Positions 46,464 through 59,517 of a stretch of DNA of 64,000 bases are shown here, in pieces (the stretch's first letter is position 1; each line of letters opens with the position of its first letter). The notes below the pieces were generated by a model, which was not told the DNA's origin, ran no database searches, and saw nothing but the letters and a program-made list of their open reading frames with translations. Position numbers and translations under genes: made by a program. This DNA is from Blasia pusilla (lineage: Eukaryota; Marchantiophyta; Marchantiopsida; Blasiales), in the NCBI GenBank assembly GCA_050084515.1, contig CM114271.1, positions 24,304,001 to 24,368,000 of the forward strand, in the 5' to 3' direction.

Positions 46464-47003
46464 CTTCAGACAACACACAAGATGGGAGTGCAATTTTATG
46501 GTAGTGGAGGATGAGCCTTAGGTGTCAAGGAAATATTTAGTGGATGTGCTGGTGTGTACTTGTTCTCCAACTGCTCCTTCTCTTTTTGCCTTCCCGCCAA
46601 TCTGCAATCTATGATGGTGGTTACTTAAGTTTCTTGAATGAGAAGTATCACATTATTGAATGCAAGTACTGGTACACACTTCAGACAACACACAAGATGA
46701 GAGGGCAGTTTTATGGTTGCTGAGGAGGAGCCTTATATGGCAAAGTTTTTTTTATGGATGTCCACGTGTGTACTTGTTCTCCAATTGCTCCTTCTCGTTT
46801 CTCCTCGCCGCCAATCTGCAATCCATGGTGGTGATTAGTTAAGTTTCTCAAAGGAGAAGTCCCACATCATTGAATGCAAAGATTCGCACACACTTCAAAC
46901 AACACACAAGATGAGAGTGCAGGTTTCTGGTAGTTGAGGATGAGCCTTACGTGTCAAGGAAATCTTTTTGTGGATGTGCAAGTGTGTACTTGTTCTCTGC
47001 CAC
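46464..47003. repeat. ~215-bp tandem repeat, about 2.5 copies
   Basis: The units start at 46464, 46679 and 46893, each at cttca(g/a)acaacacacaag, giving periods of 215 and 214 bp. The third unit is partial. Shared blocks include gtgtacttgttctc and gccaatctgcaatc. Differences between copies are mostly substitutions. Confidence 0.8.
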
Positions 47004-48017
47004 CCTTTCTACTTTCTTTTTATGGTGTCTGATTGAACTTGGTTAGCTAGGGATTTACATGAAGAAGCTCATGATCATTAAATGTGAATATTACAATCAT
47101 TTAGGCAAGAACTCATGATGAGTCTAATCTCAATGGAGGATGGATGCCAATGCATCATTGCACGATAGTGAGAAAGCTAATCCTAAGCAGGGCTCATCCA
47201 TTCTTGTTTTGCAGATGAGACGCATGGGCAAAGTCTTGGAAACCAAGTTTTTTGTCTCAGTAGGCAAAAATTTCTACGATGTTGGCTTGAAAGGGGTAAA
47301 TAACGGAAAATTCAAGACATCTTACATTGACATTTAGAGTCCACCGAAATTGCAGACAATGGGGTATGCATGTCTCCAAATGCTCTTGCTAATCATGCTA
47401 GTGCTCTTGAGGAGCCTTCCCCAACACAATGAACGAATGTAGATTCTAACCAGAGCTCATATTTATACGGTCATCGATCTACACTATTGCATAGATTTTC
47501 AAAAAAAGACATCGGCGGTGGAACTCAGACCGCATACAACTGATCTAAGTGAAATAGAGAAAGAGATATAGCTATCCTAGAAAACCGATGATCGGATCTG
47601 AGCAACATTGTGCCCTAACACATTGCTCGCCCTTAGCCTTGGGCCTTTCCCTAAGGTATGCCAGGGGTCGGGCAAGTCAGCTTGGTAATTTTTATTATTA
47701 GCTCCGCTTCATAGGAGTTGATAGTATAGACTCCGTATCATCTTCCACTCATTCAAACGCCTTTGTCCTAAACCAATCGATCCCAATACACCTCCCAATT
47801 ACGGTGGCTAGAGTGATTCTAAAACTTGACATGGGTGATGCGGGAAGAGAGAAGAGAGAAGTAGAAAAAGAGATGATAATCCCCTTAATCGATCTAAAGC
47901 TTATCCCATTGATCGATCTAGTCTATCCTCTATTAAACCTCCATAATAGTAACCTCTTGGTACTCTAGCAATTCAGCGTGGTACTCTATTGCTTGCTTCC
48001 CACCATGGATCTCCTAT
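47004..48017. other. Intergenic DNA, nothing recognised
   Basis: The frame 47140-47337 (+) has no recognisable domain. A purine-rich stretch is present near 47,840-47,880. Confidence 0.4.
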
Positions 48018-48130
48018 ATTTCTGCCCCTCTCCGAACGATCAAGTTTACCCTCTTATGTAATTAGATGTGTACTTTGTCTAGCGCTTTCCACCTATCAAT
48101 CGATCGATATTCTTACTTGTGATTCCCTTG
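48018..48130 (+). repeat. Direct repeat, copy A (paired with 49.3 kb)
   Basis: The sequence starting ctctccgaacgatcaagttt and ending near gattcccttgac matches 49302-49420 with a few substitutions and indels. Each copy is associated with a nearby GA microsatellite. Confidence 0.7.
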
Positions 48131-48141
48131 ACTTGAGCCCC

Positions 48142-49125
<984 letters not shown>

Positions 49126-49178
<53 letters not shown>
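49126..49178. repeat. (GA)n microsatellite
   Basis: Uninterrupted GA run of about 53 bp. Confidence 0.97.
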
Positions 49179-49182
<4 letters not shown>

Positions 49183-49301
49183 TAACTCTTGCCTCTGATT
49201 TGTTCTTCCTATCTTACAATCTTCTAAGCTCGATGGAGATTTCCCGGCCACGAAGAAGCAAAAAACTTAGGCAAGCACATAAAGCCAATACGTGTATTTT
49301 T

Positions 49302-49420
49302 TTCCTCTCTCCGAACAATCAAGTCTACCCTCCTATGTAATCAGATGTGTATTTTGTCGTGCGCTTTCACCTATCAATCGATTGATCAATATTCTTGCCT
49401 ATGATTGCCTTAATCTCAGC
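49302..49420 (+). repeat. Direct repeat, copy B (paired with 48.0 kb)
   Basis: Matches 48018-48130: ctctccgaacaatcaagtct, gatgtgtattttgtc, acctatcaatcgat. Same orientation, about 1.28 kb away. Confidence 0.7.
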
Positions 49421-51520
49421 CTCTCGGACATTGTACAAGAAAGTATAAGTTTTGCTTCCACCATAGTGATTGCTTGAGTCTTGAGACTCACTGTCCGCGA
49501 AGATGTGATGTAAATCGCAAAGAAGCAACTATTGAATGTAAACTTAGGGCATGAAGAAGTCTTAAAACACTTCAAGGAAACCAAAAATCGAGACACAGAT
49601 CTTGCACACAAGCACAAAAAGACGGGAGTGTCCTCTCGAGAAGGTGATGCTCGGCCTTTCGTTTTGGTTTAGGAAATTCATTAAACAAGCGATAAGACGG
49701 TAGAGAAATGTCAAGACAAAAGGAGCCATTGCCCGAAAAAATTACTCGACTTTAGTTATAAAAGCTGGAGCCTCCTCACTTGTGAAAATACCACATTCGA
49801 GGGAGATGATCATGACAGCTTATGTACGAGCTCCTTGGCTACTTATGGCTAGAAGAAGGTGATGAGCACTTACCTATGATCCATCTTATGATCACGCACT
49901 TGGCCCTCTAGAATCGAAAGCCACAATTATTTAATTCATCACTCTCCAGAGCAAAGCTCTAATCTCCAACTCTTGTATCAGGACCACAAGAGCATTCGTT
50001 TACTCCCTCTCTTTCATGTTGAGACTCTGCTCAATATGTCTCCACTCTTCCCTGTCCTACAGAAATAGCGACGGAAATTCCCAAGTCTTCTACAACCTTC
50101 GCATCAACCGGTCCCTCCCCAACCCTTTAAAATCCGGTTCTCCACAGATTTGTGAAAGAGAGAGTCACCTTGAGTGTTGTTACGGGAGAATAACGACCAT
50201 AGTTTCCTTCCTAACAAAGAAACCTAGTGCTCTTGATGGATTGTGTCGAAGGATATTTGTCAACAAACCTTAGTTCAACCAAGAGTACGTGCTTACCGCG
50301 AGAAACAAGCTGCAAAAGTATCGAGAGGAAGTGGAATTGAGAATGAAAGAAAAGAAAAAATAATCTCGCGTAGTTAGGGTATAATTTGCCAACTTGGCAA
50401 TAGTTTTAATATAGCAACTAAAATTTTAACTACATCAAATTATTTCTAATACTACTAGTCATAGTTTAGTCATATTTTTACACGTCGTATTGAGGATTAA
50501 ATTTGAATTTAAACTCATTTATCATAGATGCCACGTCTTAGTTATTTTGCACTAATCTAATAATTTTTAATGACATGTAATTAGTTAATAATTATTATAT
50601 TGAAAAAATTCATTATGATTTTTTTTTAAAATCAGTGTCATACCCTCTAGTTATTCTTAATAAGTAAGTTATACTAAATTACGCTAGATATGTCTCTTTA
50701 GTTATATGTAGTGGTATAGTAGTCTTATTGGAGTTTAGTTGTAAGGGGCTTAGTGCTAAAAACACCATATTCCTTCTAGTGTTTCTATGAGTTCTCTAAA
50801 AGCTTATTTGCTAGGTAGTTCAACAAAGGGACGCTCACTTGCTATTTCAAGTTCCCATTCTCTTTTGAACAATTATTTACATCATGAGCCGCTACTTGTT
50901 GCTAAAATTTACTAATCCTAAAACTAAAATGAGAATTTATTTCTCATGAAGTGAAAATAGGAAGTGATGATTGAAATTCCAATTTATTTCTCACTGATTG
51001 TGATATCTTCATATCCATTTGTAAGCTTTCTTCCCTTACAACTCACTCTGGATAACCTTCCAACACTCCTATACACTCCTAACGCTTGAATCTACCATCA
51101 CTCTTCTTATTTATCCTCTATATCCATCTTATTCTTATTCAACCTCTTTAGTATCAGCTACTCTTCGTCAGAAAGTTCAACCTCTATTCCTCCTTAATAG
51201 CCTAGGAAAATATCCCAACCTTGAGTGGTATGGGCGGAGGACTTAGATTGAATCTGATGAATCCTATCGGTTTCACGTCATGTAAGTGACTTGGTGAAGC
51301 TCAAGGTTGTATGTGGACAAACTCCGTGTCCACAGACATGTCCATGGACTTACCTCCATCATATGGTGACACTTGTCAATGTGGGTGGCCTCTTTCACAT
51401 TCCCCCCACTTGCCTCTATCTTCCGCACTTTTCTGTTTCTTTCTCCCTCCATCTCCACTCCTTCCCTATTTATTGCCCCGCACGCCCCTCCTATGCATTC
51501 CACCATGAGCTATAAGTTTG
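49421..51520. other. Intergenic DNA, nothing recognised
   Basis: The frame 50016-50273 (+) and overlapping frames at 51273-51515 lack domains. 50,380-50,760 is strongly AT-rich. Confidence 0.4.
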
Positions 51521-51588
51521 GACATGTCCAAAAATGTATGTCCATGATCATTGTAGGAACGGACTTGTCCATTTTTTTGCAACCATAG
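51521..51588. repeat. Fragment shared with the copia LTR region at 21.7 kb
   Basis: The segment gacatgtcc...acttgtcc-atttttt-gcaaccata matches 21701-21768 in the same orientation. Together with the gag fragment at 52.4 kb it suggests a deleted copy of the same retrotransposon family. Confidence 0.5.
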
Positions 51589-52429
51589 TGAAGTTTCCAA
51601 GCACCAATCAATTTTGAGTCCCTTGAGTTGCATATCATCTCCTCGGGAAATTTCTTCCATGAGCCTTGACTAATATTTCCCAACCTCTCAGCCAAATTGG
51701 AGTGCAATAGTTGATTTTTGGAGATGGGTCCCAAACGATTTCTTTACTCGATCAATCTTGAAACATGGCCAAAACACAAAACACGTACATGGTTAAATCC
51801 TTGTTCCAAGACTCAAAAGGGTAGGGAAAGAGAGTATATCTCCCTATAGGTACTAATGGGATTCTTTGAGGGTCCCTCCTTTTCCCAATATCCACCACAA
51901 GATATTGATTTCGACACATAATCCTAATGTAGTTTGCATCTCACGAAGCTTCTTTGACTAATTAACCCTCGAGATGACTTGGGGGAGTCTCTTGGAAAAT
52001 TTTGCCTATCTTGACATCCTGAAAGTCATATTTGAACCTCAACCTATATCTCTTGCATCATAAATGATCTCAACTTCTAATCTTTGGTGTCTCGTGTTCA
52101 TCTTTCCAACGTCGATTTTCTTGCAACTAGTCTCATGCCGTCTGGTTCATTTTGACTATTCTTGACTTTCCTCCTCTACCCTTGACCTAGAACTTTGATC
52201 AATGATCTTTTACATATCTTTCTTATTCATCTTTCCTTATTATTTCCTACAATATATATTAATTAGGGGATATATAGACGATCTTCCACTTCACTTTGAA
52301 GAGGACTGTTACTCCTATATCTGGAGAAAGTGGCAATAGGTGAAAATGATCTTCACTTTATAGATCTTCTGCACATAAATCATATTCAACTTTAATCTCA
52401 TATCTTTCTTTCTCTTGAAGTTAACACTT

Positions 52430-52570
52430 TTAGAATCACCCTTCCGTCCACATCAATTGCAAGATCCAAGCATCCTTTGTTGCGAGCTTAAATCCCAACG
52501 ATTTTCATCATCATTACCTTTTATTTGGTATTGATTTATGATAGGTTGTGTCAAATTATGTTGATCGCAT
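52430..52570 (-). pseudogene. copia gag zinc-knuckle-region fragment
   Basis: Aligns with about 24,790-24,950 of the copia relic on the same strand. Shared blocks are caattgcaagatccaag and tttggtattg. It is short and interrupted. pol is missing between this fragment and the LTR-like piece at 51.5 kb. Confidence 0.55.
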
Positions 52571-53139
52571 ATTTGTGTTGAAGAAAATATGATTTAGGCA
52601 TTCACATCATCTATACTAAAATAGTAAAATTATACATTCTACAACAAGGGTGTGTGATTATTTTCCAAACATTAAGCTTTGTCAATGGGAGAACTTGTAG
52701 TTTGATTGCTTTATTTATATTGTGAAATGAAAATGTGATGTATACACAACATTGTAATTTGGACTTGTTGCATACAAACCTACTTACGTAGAGCACCAAG
52801 AAATGCTAAAATGAATCTACATTGAGCCATAAGGGTATTGGCCCCACCGCCTTAAGATGCCCTACCGGAGCAATAAACATATAAGCTTGACTTGTAACAA
52901 CACATCTTGAGGCCGAGATATAAAAAATACAAAACATACATAAAAATTCTCCATCTGGTACTATATTTATATCAAAATAATAAAATATATAGTTATCAAA
53001 ATATCCCCCACTCATCCCAATAAGTGACTTGGCTATAAAAAATGGCGAATATTGATCAAGAAAGTCCAAGGAAAAGCTATAACTTCTCTATAAGAATCAA
53101 CCTCGTCAACATGTCTACAAGATTTATCTCTTTTCTTAT

Positions 53140-54480
53140 CTTCTAGACACACACAACCTCTAGAAAATGATGAACTTGACATAATAGGTTTTGTTCTTTG
53201 ATGATACATTTGGTTTTCAGCCAAACAAATTGCATTGTTGGTATCACAAAGCGATATATATGTATAGAACTTTATCTTAAATTAATTAGCCCAAGCTTAT
53301 TGATAATTCCATTTAGCTATATATTCTCTTTTTTTGCCTCCCTAGATACAATGTAATTTAACTCTAAATGGATTGCAATACACACTTCTAACTTACAACA
53401 CCACCTATTAATGTGACCACATAACACGCACCGGGTGTCTTGAATCCAAGCTTGGACTAGAGGGGACTTAAGACTCTACAAAATAACAATCCAAAAAGAC
53501 TATCATATTTCTTCTTCCCACATTTTCTCCATGAATATAATACCATCTTCCATAATCTTGATCGAACATACAAAAAATCCATTGCGTATCCTCATAATAC
53601 CCTTACCCTCAATCTATCATAAAAAGTGATGATAAAATCATAACATATGAGATGTGTAATTAATATGGTAGATACCCTTAAATACACTAAAGATCTCACC
53701 ACACTTATCCAATATCATATGCTTTGACATGATACAATATTGAAGAGAGCTTGAAAAAGTCATGCAAAAGTGCTCACTAGTTTTGTATTCTCCATGCCAA
53801 CATATCCTCAATATAATTCCTTTGAGAGATCCATGATGTATTCTTCTTCCTATCCCTAGAAATCGATACATTGAAAACCATTTGTACGTACCTAAATCTT
53901 CCATATCAAACTCTTAGCTAAGTGGCATCAATAGTCTTTTACTGTAAACAAATTTACTACATAGTTATATTTCAAAACTTTATAACATCCACATGATATA
54001 AGAAAATGAATTGGATTTCTTCAACTTATTGAAGTTTATCTGATAGTCATAATTGCTCTAGATATAGCTTTACTAGGTTATAAAAGAATCAAAACTTTTG
54101 AGCCACTGTCTAATAATTGTTTTTAGGCCATAGGTAACTTCATCAATAAGCACAACAATATTTTATTTTCCTTGTATCTTGAAACCTTATGCTCAATCCA
54201 TATAGATTTCCACCTCTGACTCTTAATGCAAGAAAAGGGCACTTTTGACGTCTAAATTCTCTATCTCCAAATTTTCGAATATATTGATGACTAAAAATTC
54301 AGGAATAGAAGTAATATTTACCATGAGAGAGAATATATTATTGAAGTCCTTGTATTAATTTTGTGTCTACCACTTTATGATTTGCTTTCTACCTAAAAAC
54401 TTGTGATTAATCATGTAGACCATCATATTTCTCATATTCAATTTAACTACAGATACAATTTTCCTTAATGGTTAGTTAGA
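53140..54480 (-). pseudogene. Decayed Ty1/copia reverse transcriptase and RNase H
   Basis: Minus-strand translation, with many stops, reads in copia order. An RT segment LDVKSALF...EVEIYMD and GFKIQGK occurs near 54,300-54,150, followed by a KSLYGLKQ-like remnant. Between them and RNase H lies about 53,900-53,640 (an open frame containing DLGTYKWFSMYRFLGIGRRI). RNase H remnants with GGVVS and CDTNNAICLAENQMYHQRTK lie at about 53,480-53,160. It belongs to a different copia copy from that at 22-25 kb. Confidence 0.65.
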
Positions 54481-56636
54481 TTTTATTTTTCTGGTGTACG
54501 AGTACTTGTAACAAGCTCAACTACTCAAATGACATAAAAACGATTTAAGGCCATGGTTAGCACAATAAAAGCCCTTGCAAAATTATGATATGTGCACACA
54601 AATCCTTATAGCAGCAACTTAGATAGACAATATCCTTCCTCTCATAGACCATATTTGTTACATTATGTATGTCATGGGCTAAGAAATATAGAGTGTGTCT
54701 TCCATCTAGCATATGTTATTTTTGAAATCCATAATCAACTAATTCGTCATGAAATTTGGAAATTCAAAGAACATAACTCCGTTCCTCTAAATTCATAATT
54801 AAATGTTTGACTATGTCACAATATGTGTTTTGGATTTTTAGAAGAATGAATGAAGGTTTTATAATTAAATTTCTCATATTTAAAAAAATATCATGATTTA
54901 CTTGGATATTTTTTCATTTGGTTTACTTCACATTAAAATGTAAGAACTATGTCACAAAAAAATGAAAACAATAATTTTCTCTATATAGAAAAGCTCAATT
55001 TTTAAAAAACTTTTAAAAGCTTGTATATCTTTTTCGTCATGCTTGGTAATGCTTAATACTTTAAAAAATATTTTCCATGTCAGAATAATCATTTTTTAAA
55101 ATTTAGGTTATAAAATAAAATTTGTTGTCTTGCATGATAAGGATTATCAAACCACTAGCTATATTACTATCATTGAAGGCTTAAAATGATTAAAAATATA
55201 GAGGAATGCCAATTCATCTTCTTATATTTTAAAAATAGAATAATATAGATTCTGAAAATAATTTAAATTAATATGATTTTCTCGTGAGGAATTGAAAATT
55301 ATTTATGGTAGACTACTTTATTACAATCTCTATTAGTATTTTGATAACCACATCACAATTCCTAGATATTGATCGAATTAGTTAAGGTCAATTATGAGGC
55401 ATGCATAAGGTTGAATTTTCTTTAAGTAAAGGGAAGGAAAATAAATAATTTTTAGTAAGTTTTCTTAATCATTATTTTCCAAAGTGTTACAATTTAGATT
55501 TAGAATGGAAAGAGAGATGGTAAATTTAAATAAGAGAGGGATGACAGAAGGCCATTAATTTTCAACAAGGGATTGCTTTATAAGGATTTTATTCAATAAT
55601 GTTGATTTTTTAATGAGGCATGGAGATACAAAGTTCGAGAATATTGGATGTTGAATGTCCATCTCTTTATTTTACTTGTATCTTTAATCCAAACTGTCCC
55701 ACTATATAAAGGCATCTGAGTTTTTTAATCACAACCACTACTCGGCATAATATCCAGAAATCGTATTTGGCTGCTTATAAACTTGATTGATGATTTCTAT
55801 AGCCCATCAATCCCCATCCACTGTGAAAAAAACAAAAAAAAATCCATCATCATCTCACAAGGACTATATTTTGCAACGTATGAGTAGATACACGGCGTTA
55901 CTAAAATAAAATATTGCAAAAATCATAAATTGTATCCACGTACCAAATATTGAATTTGGATAAAATACATTTTATTTTTCCATAATTATGAACCAAGTTT
56001 GTGGTTGTAGACAATGTTTTTCTTAGAGACATATTTCGCAGGTCGTAAAGAAGTCATAATACAATGGTAAAATAAGTAGATAATAATGGGTTAGTTTGCA
56101 TGATGCTCATAGATTTAGATTAATGTCATATTTAAGTACTATGTAATTTCTGTAAAACATCTTCACAAAAAAACCTTACAATGGATCTATGTCATTATAA
56201 GCATAATTAGTGATCAAGATGGTTTCCATGGATGATGCCGAACCTCATGAAAATTGATGGACACAAATGATTATCTTTACATGTAGTTATGAGATGACAT
56301 TCCTCATTAAAATATTTACTAAATTTTCTGTTCTCTCAATCAAATAAAGGGTTTCAATAGAATCTCACGAATTTTCTGAAAATATTTGTCATGCGCATAC
56401 ACGTCGCTTTACAACATACGTCGTTATTACTAACTGTAAATATGTAAACACGAGATATCATCATAATTCATGGAATGTGAATACTTAGAAAATCATGTAC
56501 TGAAATTATCTAATTAAATCAAGATCACTCCAATCTCTCACATAATCTCCATCCCTCTCTCATATCAAATCAAACCTACTCTCCTATCCAGTGAGAGGCT
56601 TGGGTTACTCACAAGACAAGGAGGACCATAACTTTA
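54481..56636. other. AT-rich intergenic DNA, nothing recognised
   Basis: Strongly AT-rich with no coding frame of note. 56,520-56,600 becomes pyrimidine-rich just ahead of the open frame starting at 56,637. Confidence 0.5.
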
Positions 56637-57086
56637 TTGCCTCATGCGAAGAGGTTCAACAAAGAGAGAATGAATTCAAAGCTCTGTCTCTCTTTGGGTA
56701 TATTCCTTCCCTCATCTTGTGTGCAACCTGACGGAAACCGACGGATTGCATTGCAGAATAATTCTCACTTTGTCTTGGAGATTTCCAAAATTGGCTCGGA
56801 GGGGAACATGAGGCAACATTGGATCAAAGATTGCGATAGAGTCAAGAAGGTGCTTATAACGCATCTGGTGGAGTACAAAGGATTTATGGGACATGAGTTA
56901 GTGGATGTGATCCTCGCGGAGGGTGCGCAGATCAAGCAGAAGACTTGGGCGAATACATACATCTCCCAAGATGCAGCACTCATGATTCTATGCTGGTCGA
57001 AAATTCAGGCAGCCAAGAAAAGTTCCACACATGAGTTGGAGGAAAAATGTTTCGCCATCGGAGTGAGCAAAGTTCATTTAGGCTGA
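56637..57086 (+). CDS. Unrecognised 149-residue open frame, probable mobile-element protein
   Basis: The open frame contains NMRQHWIKDCDRVKKVLITH, HELVDVILAEGAQIKQKTWA and ALMILCWSKIQAAKKSSTHE. It is mixed-charge and looks like a genuine alpha-helical protein rather than random sequence. I cannot name its family. Residues about 29-38 are encoded by a GC-rich palindrome (56721-56750) of the family arrayed at 59.8-62.3 kb, so the N-terminal third may be non-native. The natural start is uncertain. The region downstream (57,087-57,410) has further broken frames. It lies in the same orientation as 58128-58786 and 60468-60944 and may belong with them to one decayed element. Confidence 0.4.
   Translation: MPHAKRFNKERMNSKLCLSLGIFLPSSCVQPDGNRRIALQNNSHFVLEISKIGSEGNMRQHWIKDCDRVKKVLITHLVEYKGFMGHELVDVILAEGAQIKQKTWANTYISQDAALMILCWSKIQAAKKSSTHELEEKCFAIGVSKVHLG
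56721..56750. repeat. GC-rich palindrome copy inside an open frame
   Basis: gtgcaacctgacgg, loop aaa, ccgacggattgca. This is an isolated member of the palindrome family found 3 kb downstream. Confidence 0.75.
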
Positions 57087-57917
57087 TGTGTCAACAGCCA
57101 GCAAATACACTGCGAGTTAGATGCAGCAATACATTGCCATGCTCAACCTAGATCTCGGCCAGGACTTCGACAAGGAATTGAAGGCGATCATTAAACGTCG
57201 GAGGAAGAGGAACAAAGACCCACAGGGTCGAATAGGGGTTGCAAGTACGTTGCTAACGCTGTCTTGAATAGAGTGTAAAGTGGGTTGAGTTGGTAAACTC
57301 ATATTCGACGCTACAAGAGGAGAATCAATTAGAGAGGTTGGACGGAAGAAAACTTTATGAAACCCATTATGTTTTTGTATAATTCCAATTCTTGAATAAA
57401 AAATTGACAAAAGCTAGATCCAGAGGGAATCAGATGTGAGGAGGTCTCTAATGTATGTTGGTGTTAAGTAAACATTTAAATTGGTACGTGGTTTGGAAGT
57501 AGTACATAGGTCACAAATGTAGAAGTGAACAAAAAGTGGTATGATGGAGTAGAAGTGATTGAAGGATTGTAAATAGGATGGAAGCAATAGTTTAAGAGAG
57601 TAATACAACTTTGATAAGGCTGAGAGCAAATGATAGTTGGTACTCTCAGGTTTGGTCTGTTTGGGTTTCTTGGAGTGAGGACGATAAGCAACAATTCTTG
57701 ACTCTTGGAGTGGTTATGTAATATGGTGAAATTATGATAGGAAGATTAGGGTGTGTTGTGTTGTTTTCAACTGATAATGTGTCATGAATATCATAGGTAT
57801 AAGAGTTTTAGGGAAGCTTCTGAAAGAGCTGTTATGTAGGTCTTTGTGTCTGTAGTATTTAAATCAGCTTGCACTAAGTGTTGCAGATATTACAGAGCAG
57901 AGAGATGAGTGAGCTTC
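57087..57917. other. Spacer between open frames, nothing recognised
   Basis: Frames on both strands are short and low in complexity. No domain was recognised. Confidence 0.4.
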
Positions 57918-57966
57918 TATCTAACTATGACTTCGTTCTAAGTTAGAACGAAGTCACAGTTAGATA
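57918..57966. repeat. 23-bp-arm near-perfect hairpin
   Basis: Arms 57918-57940 and 57944-57966 pair with one mismatch around a 3-base loop (agt). The left arm starts tatctaactatgacttcg. Confidence 0.9.
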
Positions 57967-58127
57967 CCCGCATCCACAAGTTTTCATTTTCTCGAATCTC
58001 CAAATTTAGGCGAATTTGACTTACGAAAATCAGTCTCAAGGGGACTCAGGCACACAAACAAATAGCACATCATCCTCCCGGGGTATCAGACCCTACAATC
58101 TCTCATTGGCTTAGAGAATGGTCTTTC

Positions 58128-58786
58128 TTGGACGTAGTGCGTCTGCTTGGGAAGGTGATGATCCATAGTTTTCAAGCGAAGCTCAAAAAGATTGAACCAG
58201 TTCTAGAGGAGGCCAATCCAGAGGTTGCTAAGGATAACGAGTTGTGGCTAGATTACATCCGGTATAAGCCGGAAAAACACCCATGCTTCCAAACAATGTT
58301 CAAGAATCATATCCTCCCTCAGACGGATCTCGACAAGGAAATTGACGCCAAAAAGTGGGATTTCGCTAAGAAGAAGCGGGATCTTCAAGAACAACCGGCC
58401 GAGACATCCCAACAAAGAGCTGCCCAACGCATGGTATACAGATACCTGATCTACAGTGTGAATGCAAGGACATGGCAAAAATACCCAGCAGCATGCAAGC
58501 TTTGGGCTTCTCGCATGATGGAGAAGCATTCTCCATGTACGACATGGAGATGGGGTAGGATATGTCCGAGTGGGAAGTGTTGAATTTTCCAATCTACTTG
58601 GACTTCAACGACCGTGTACAAGTGATTGATAAGAACTTGCGCATTGTGTATGATGCAGTCGTAGCTGGCACGGACGACACCCCAAACATCATTAAGGTTG
58701 GAGAATATTTTGAAGGAGATGCGAAGGAACAAGCCATCAAGACAACTGAGTTGGTCTCCAAGGTAGTGACCGCCAAGGATGAATAG
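58128..58786 (+). pseudogene. Frameshifted protein relic of unknown family
   Basis: Two overlapping plus-strand frames, 58128-58583 and 58562-58786, read as one broken protein. The first carries KLKKIEPVLEEANPEVAKDN, ELWLDYIRYKPEKHPCFQTM and a Gln/Arg-rich helix. The second carries MSEWEVLNFPIYLDFNDRVQ and a VGEYFEGDAKEQAIKTTELV segment. The amino-acid composition looks like real protein. A frameshift lies somewhere near 58,500-58,560. The family was not recognised. Its position between the 56.6-kb frame and the methyltransferase-like pieces suggests a common element. Confidence 0.4.
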
Positions 58787-58984
58787 ACTACGGGCTTGAA
58801 AGCCAAGGCAAAGGGGTCAAGGCATTCAGAGGCGTAATATTATAGACGAGAGGGGCAGACAAGGAAGCCCAACAAGAAAAAAATCATGTGGATTCTAAAG
58901 TAACTGACACACCAACAAGCAGGCAGCAAACTCGCGAGAAGCGAAAGTAGGAGCCCCCAGGATCTACCACATAATTCAGTAAGG

Positions 58985-59448
58985 ATTTGGAATACACTCC
59001 TTCATATTAGGTAGGCGTAGGGATTGTATGAGCAGGATCAGGAAAAAACAAGCTCTGTAGGGATTGTATGAGCACCAGGAAAAAACCCCTGTCATTGAGA
59101 TATGTCTCTGCAAAAGAAAACAAGAGGACGATTTGGTCATAAGTGAGAGCGACATTCCAATCTGGGACACTGTGTGACGGATCGTCATTCCACAACGGAT
59201 ATCCAGAAGGAAAATATGCAATCAGTAGGTCCACAACAACCTCCTTAGCTACCCCATGGACCGTCCATAGGACATGCCCATTTTGAAGAAGTTTTCTCCC
59301 AAGCACGGCCCACTTCTCGATTGCAGCTATCGACTCTTGAGTTGAAAATTTGTGCAATTCATCAAGCAGGGAAGTTTGGTGGAGCAGGACAATGATCCTG
59401 CTCATACAATCCCTACGCCTACCTAATATGAAGGAGTGTATTCCAAAT
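58985..59448. repeat. Perfect 56-bp inverted repeat enclosing 352 bp
   Basis: 58985-59040 and 59393-59448 are exact reverse complements over 56 bases. Each contains GTAGGGATTGTATGAGCA. The 14-base core GTAGGGATTGTATG also occurs at 59057, 59454 and, inverted, at 59532 and 61952. Perfect identity implies a recent event. Confidence 0.95.
59041..59392 (-). pseudogene. Inverted protein fragment, possible methyltransferase motif-IV region
   Basis: The minus-strand frame carries IAAIEKWAVLGRKLLQNGHV, VVDLLIAYFPSGYPLW and DWNVALTYDQIVLLFSFAET. The pattern of a hydrophobic strand (VDLLIA), a Pro-containing turn in place of the usual DPPY, a W-DVxxT-type phrase and an amphipathic helix resembles the centre of a DNA N4/N6 methyltransferase fold. 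The catalytic DPPY is not present, so no activity is implied. Neighbouring frames of the same region read on the plus strand. Because the fragment sits between a perfect inverted repeat, it has probably been inverted. Low confidence in the fold. Confidence 0.3.
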
Positions 59449-59478
59449 AGGGCGTAGGGATTGTATGTACGCCTACAT

Positions 59479-59517
59479 AGTTTTGAAATATAACTATGTA
59501 GTAAATTTTTTTACAGT
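59479..59517. repeat. 39-bp insert matching 53,941-53,979 in inverse orientation
   Basis: The reverse complement of this segment equals 53941-53979 at 38 of 39 positions (shared block atttactacatagttatat). The source lies in the copia relic 5.5 kb away. This looks like templated filler DNA. Confidence 0.85.
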
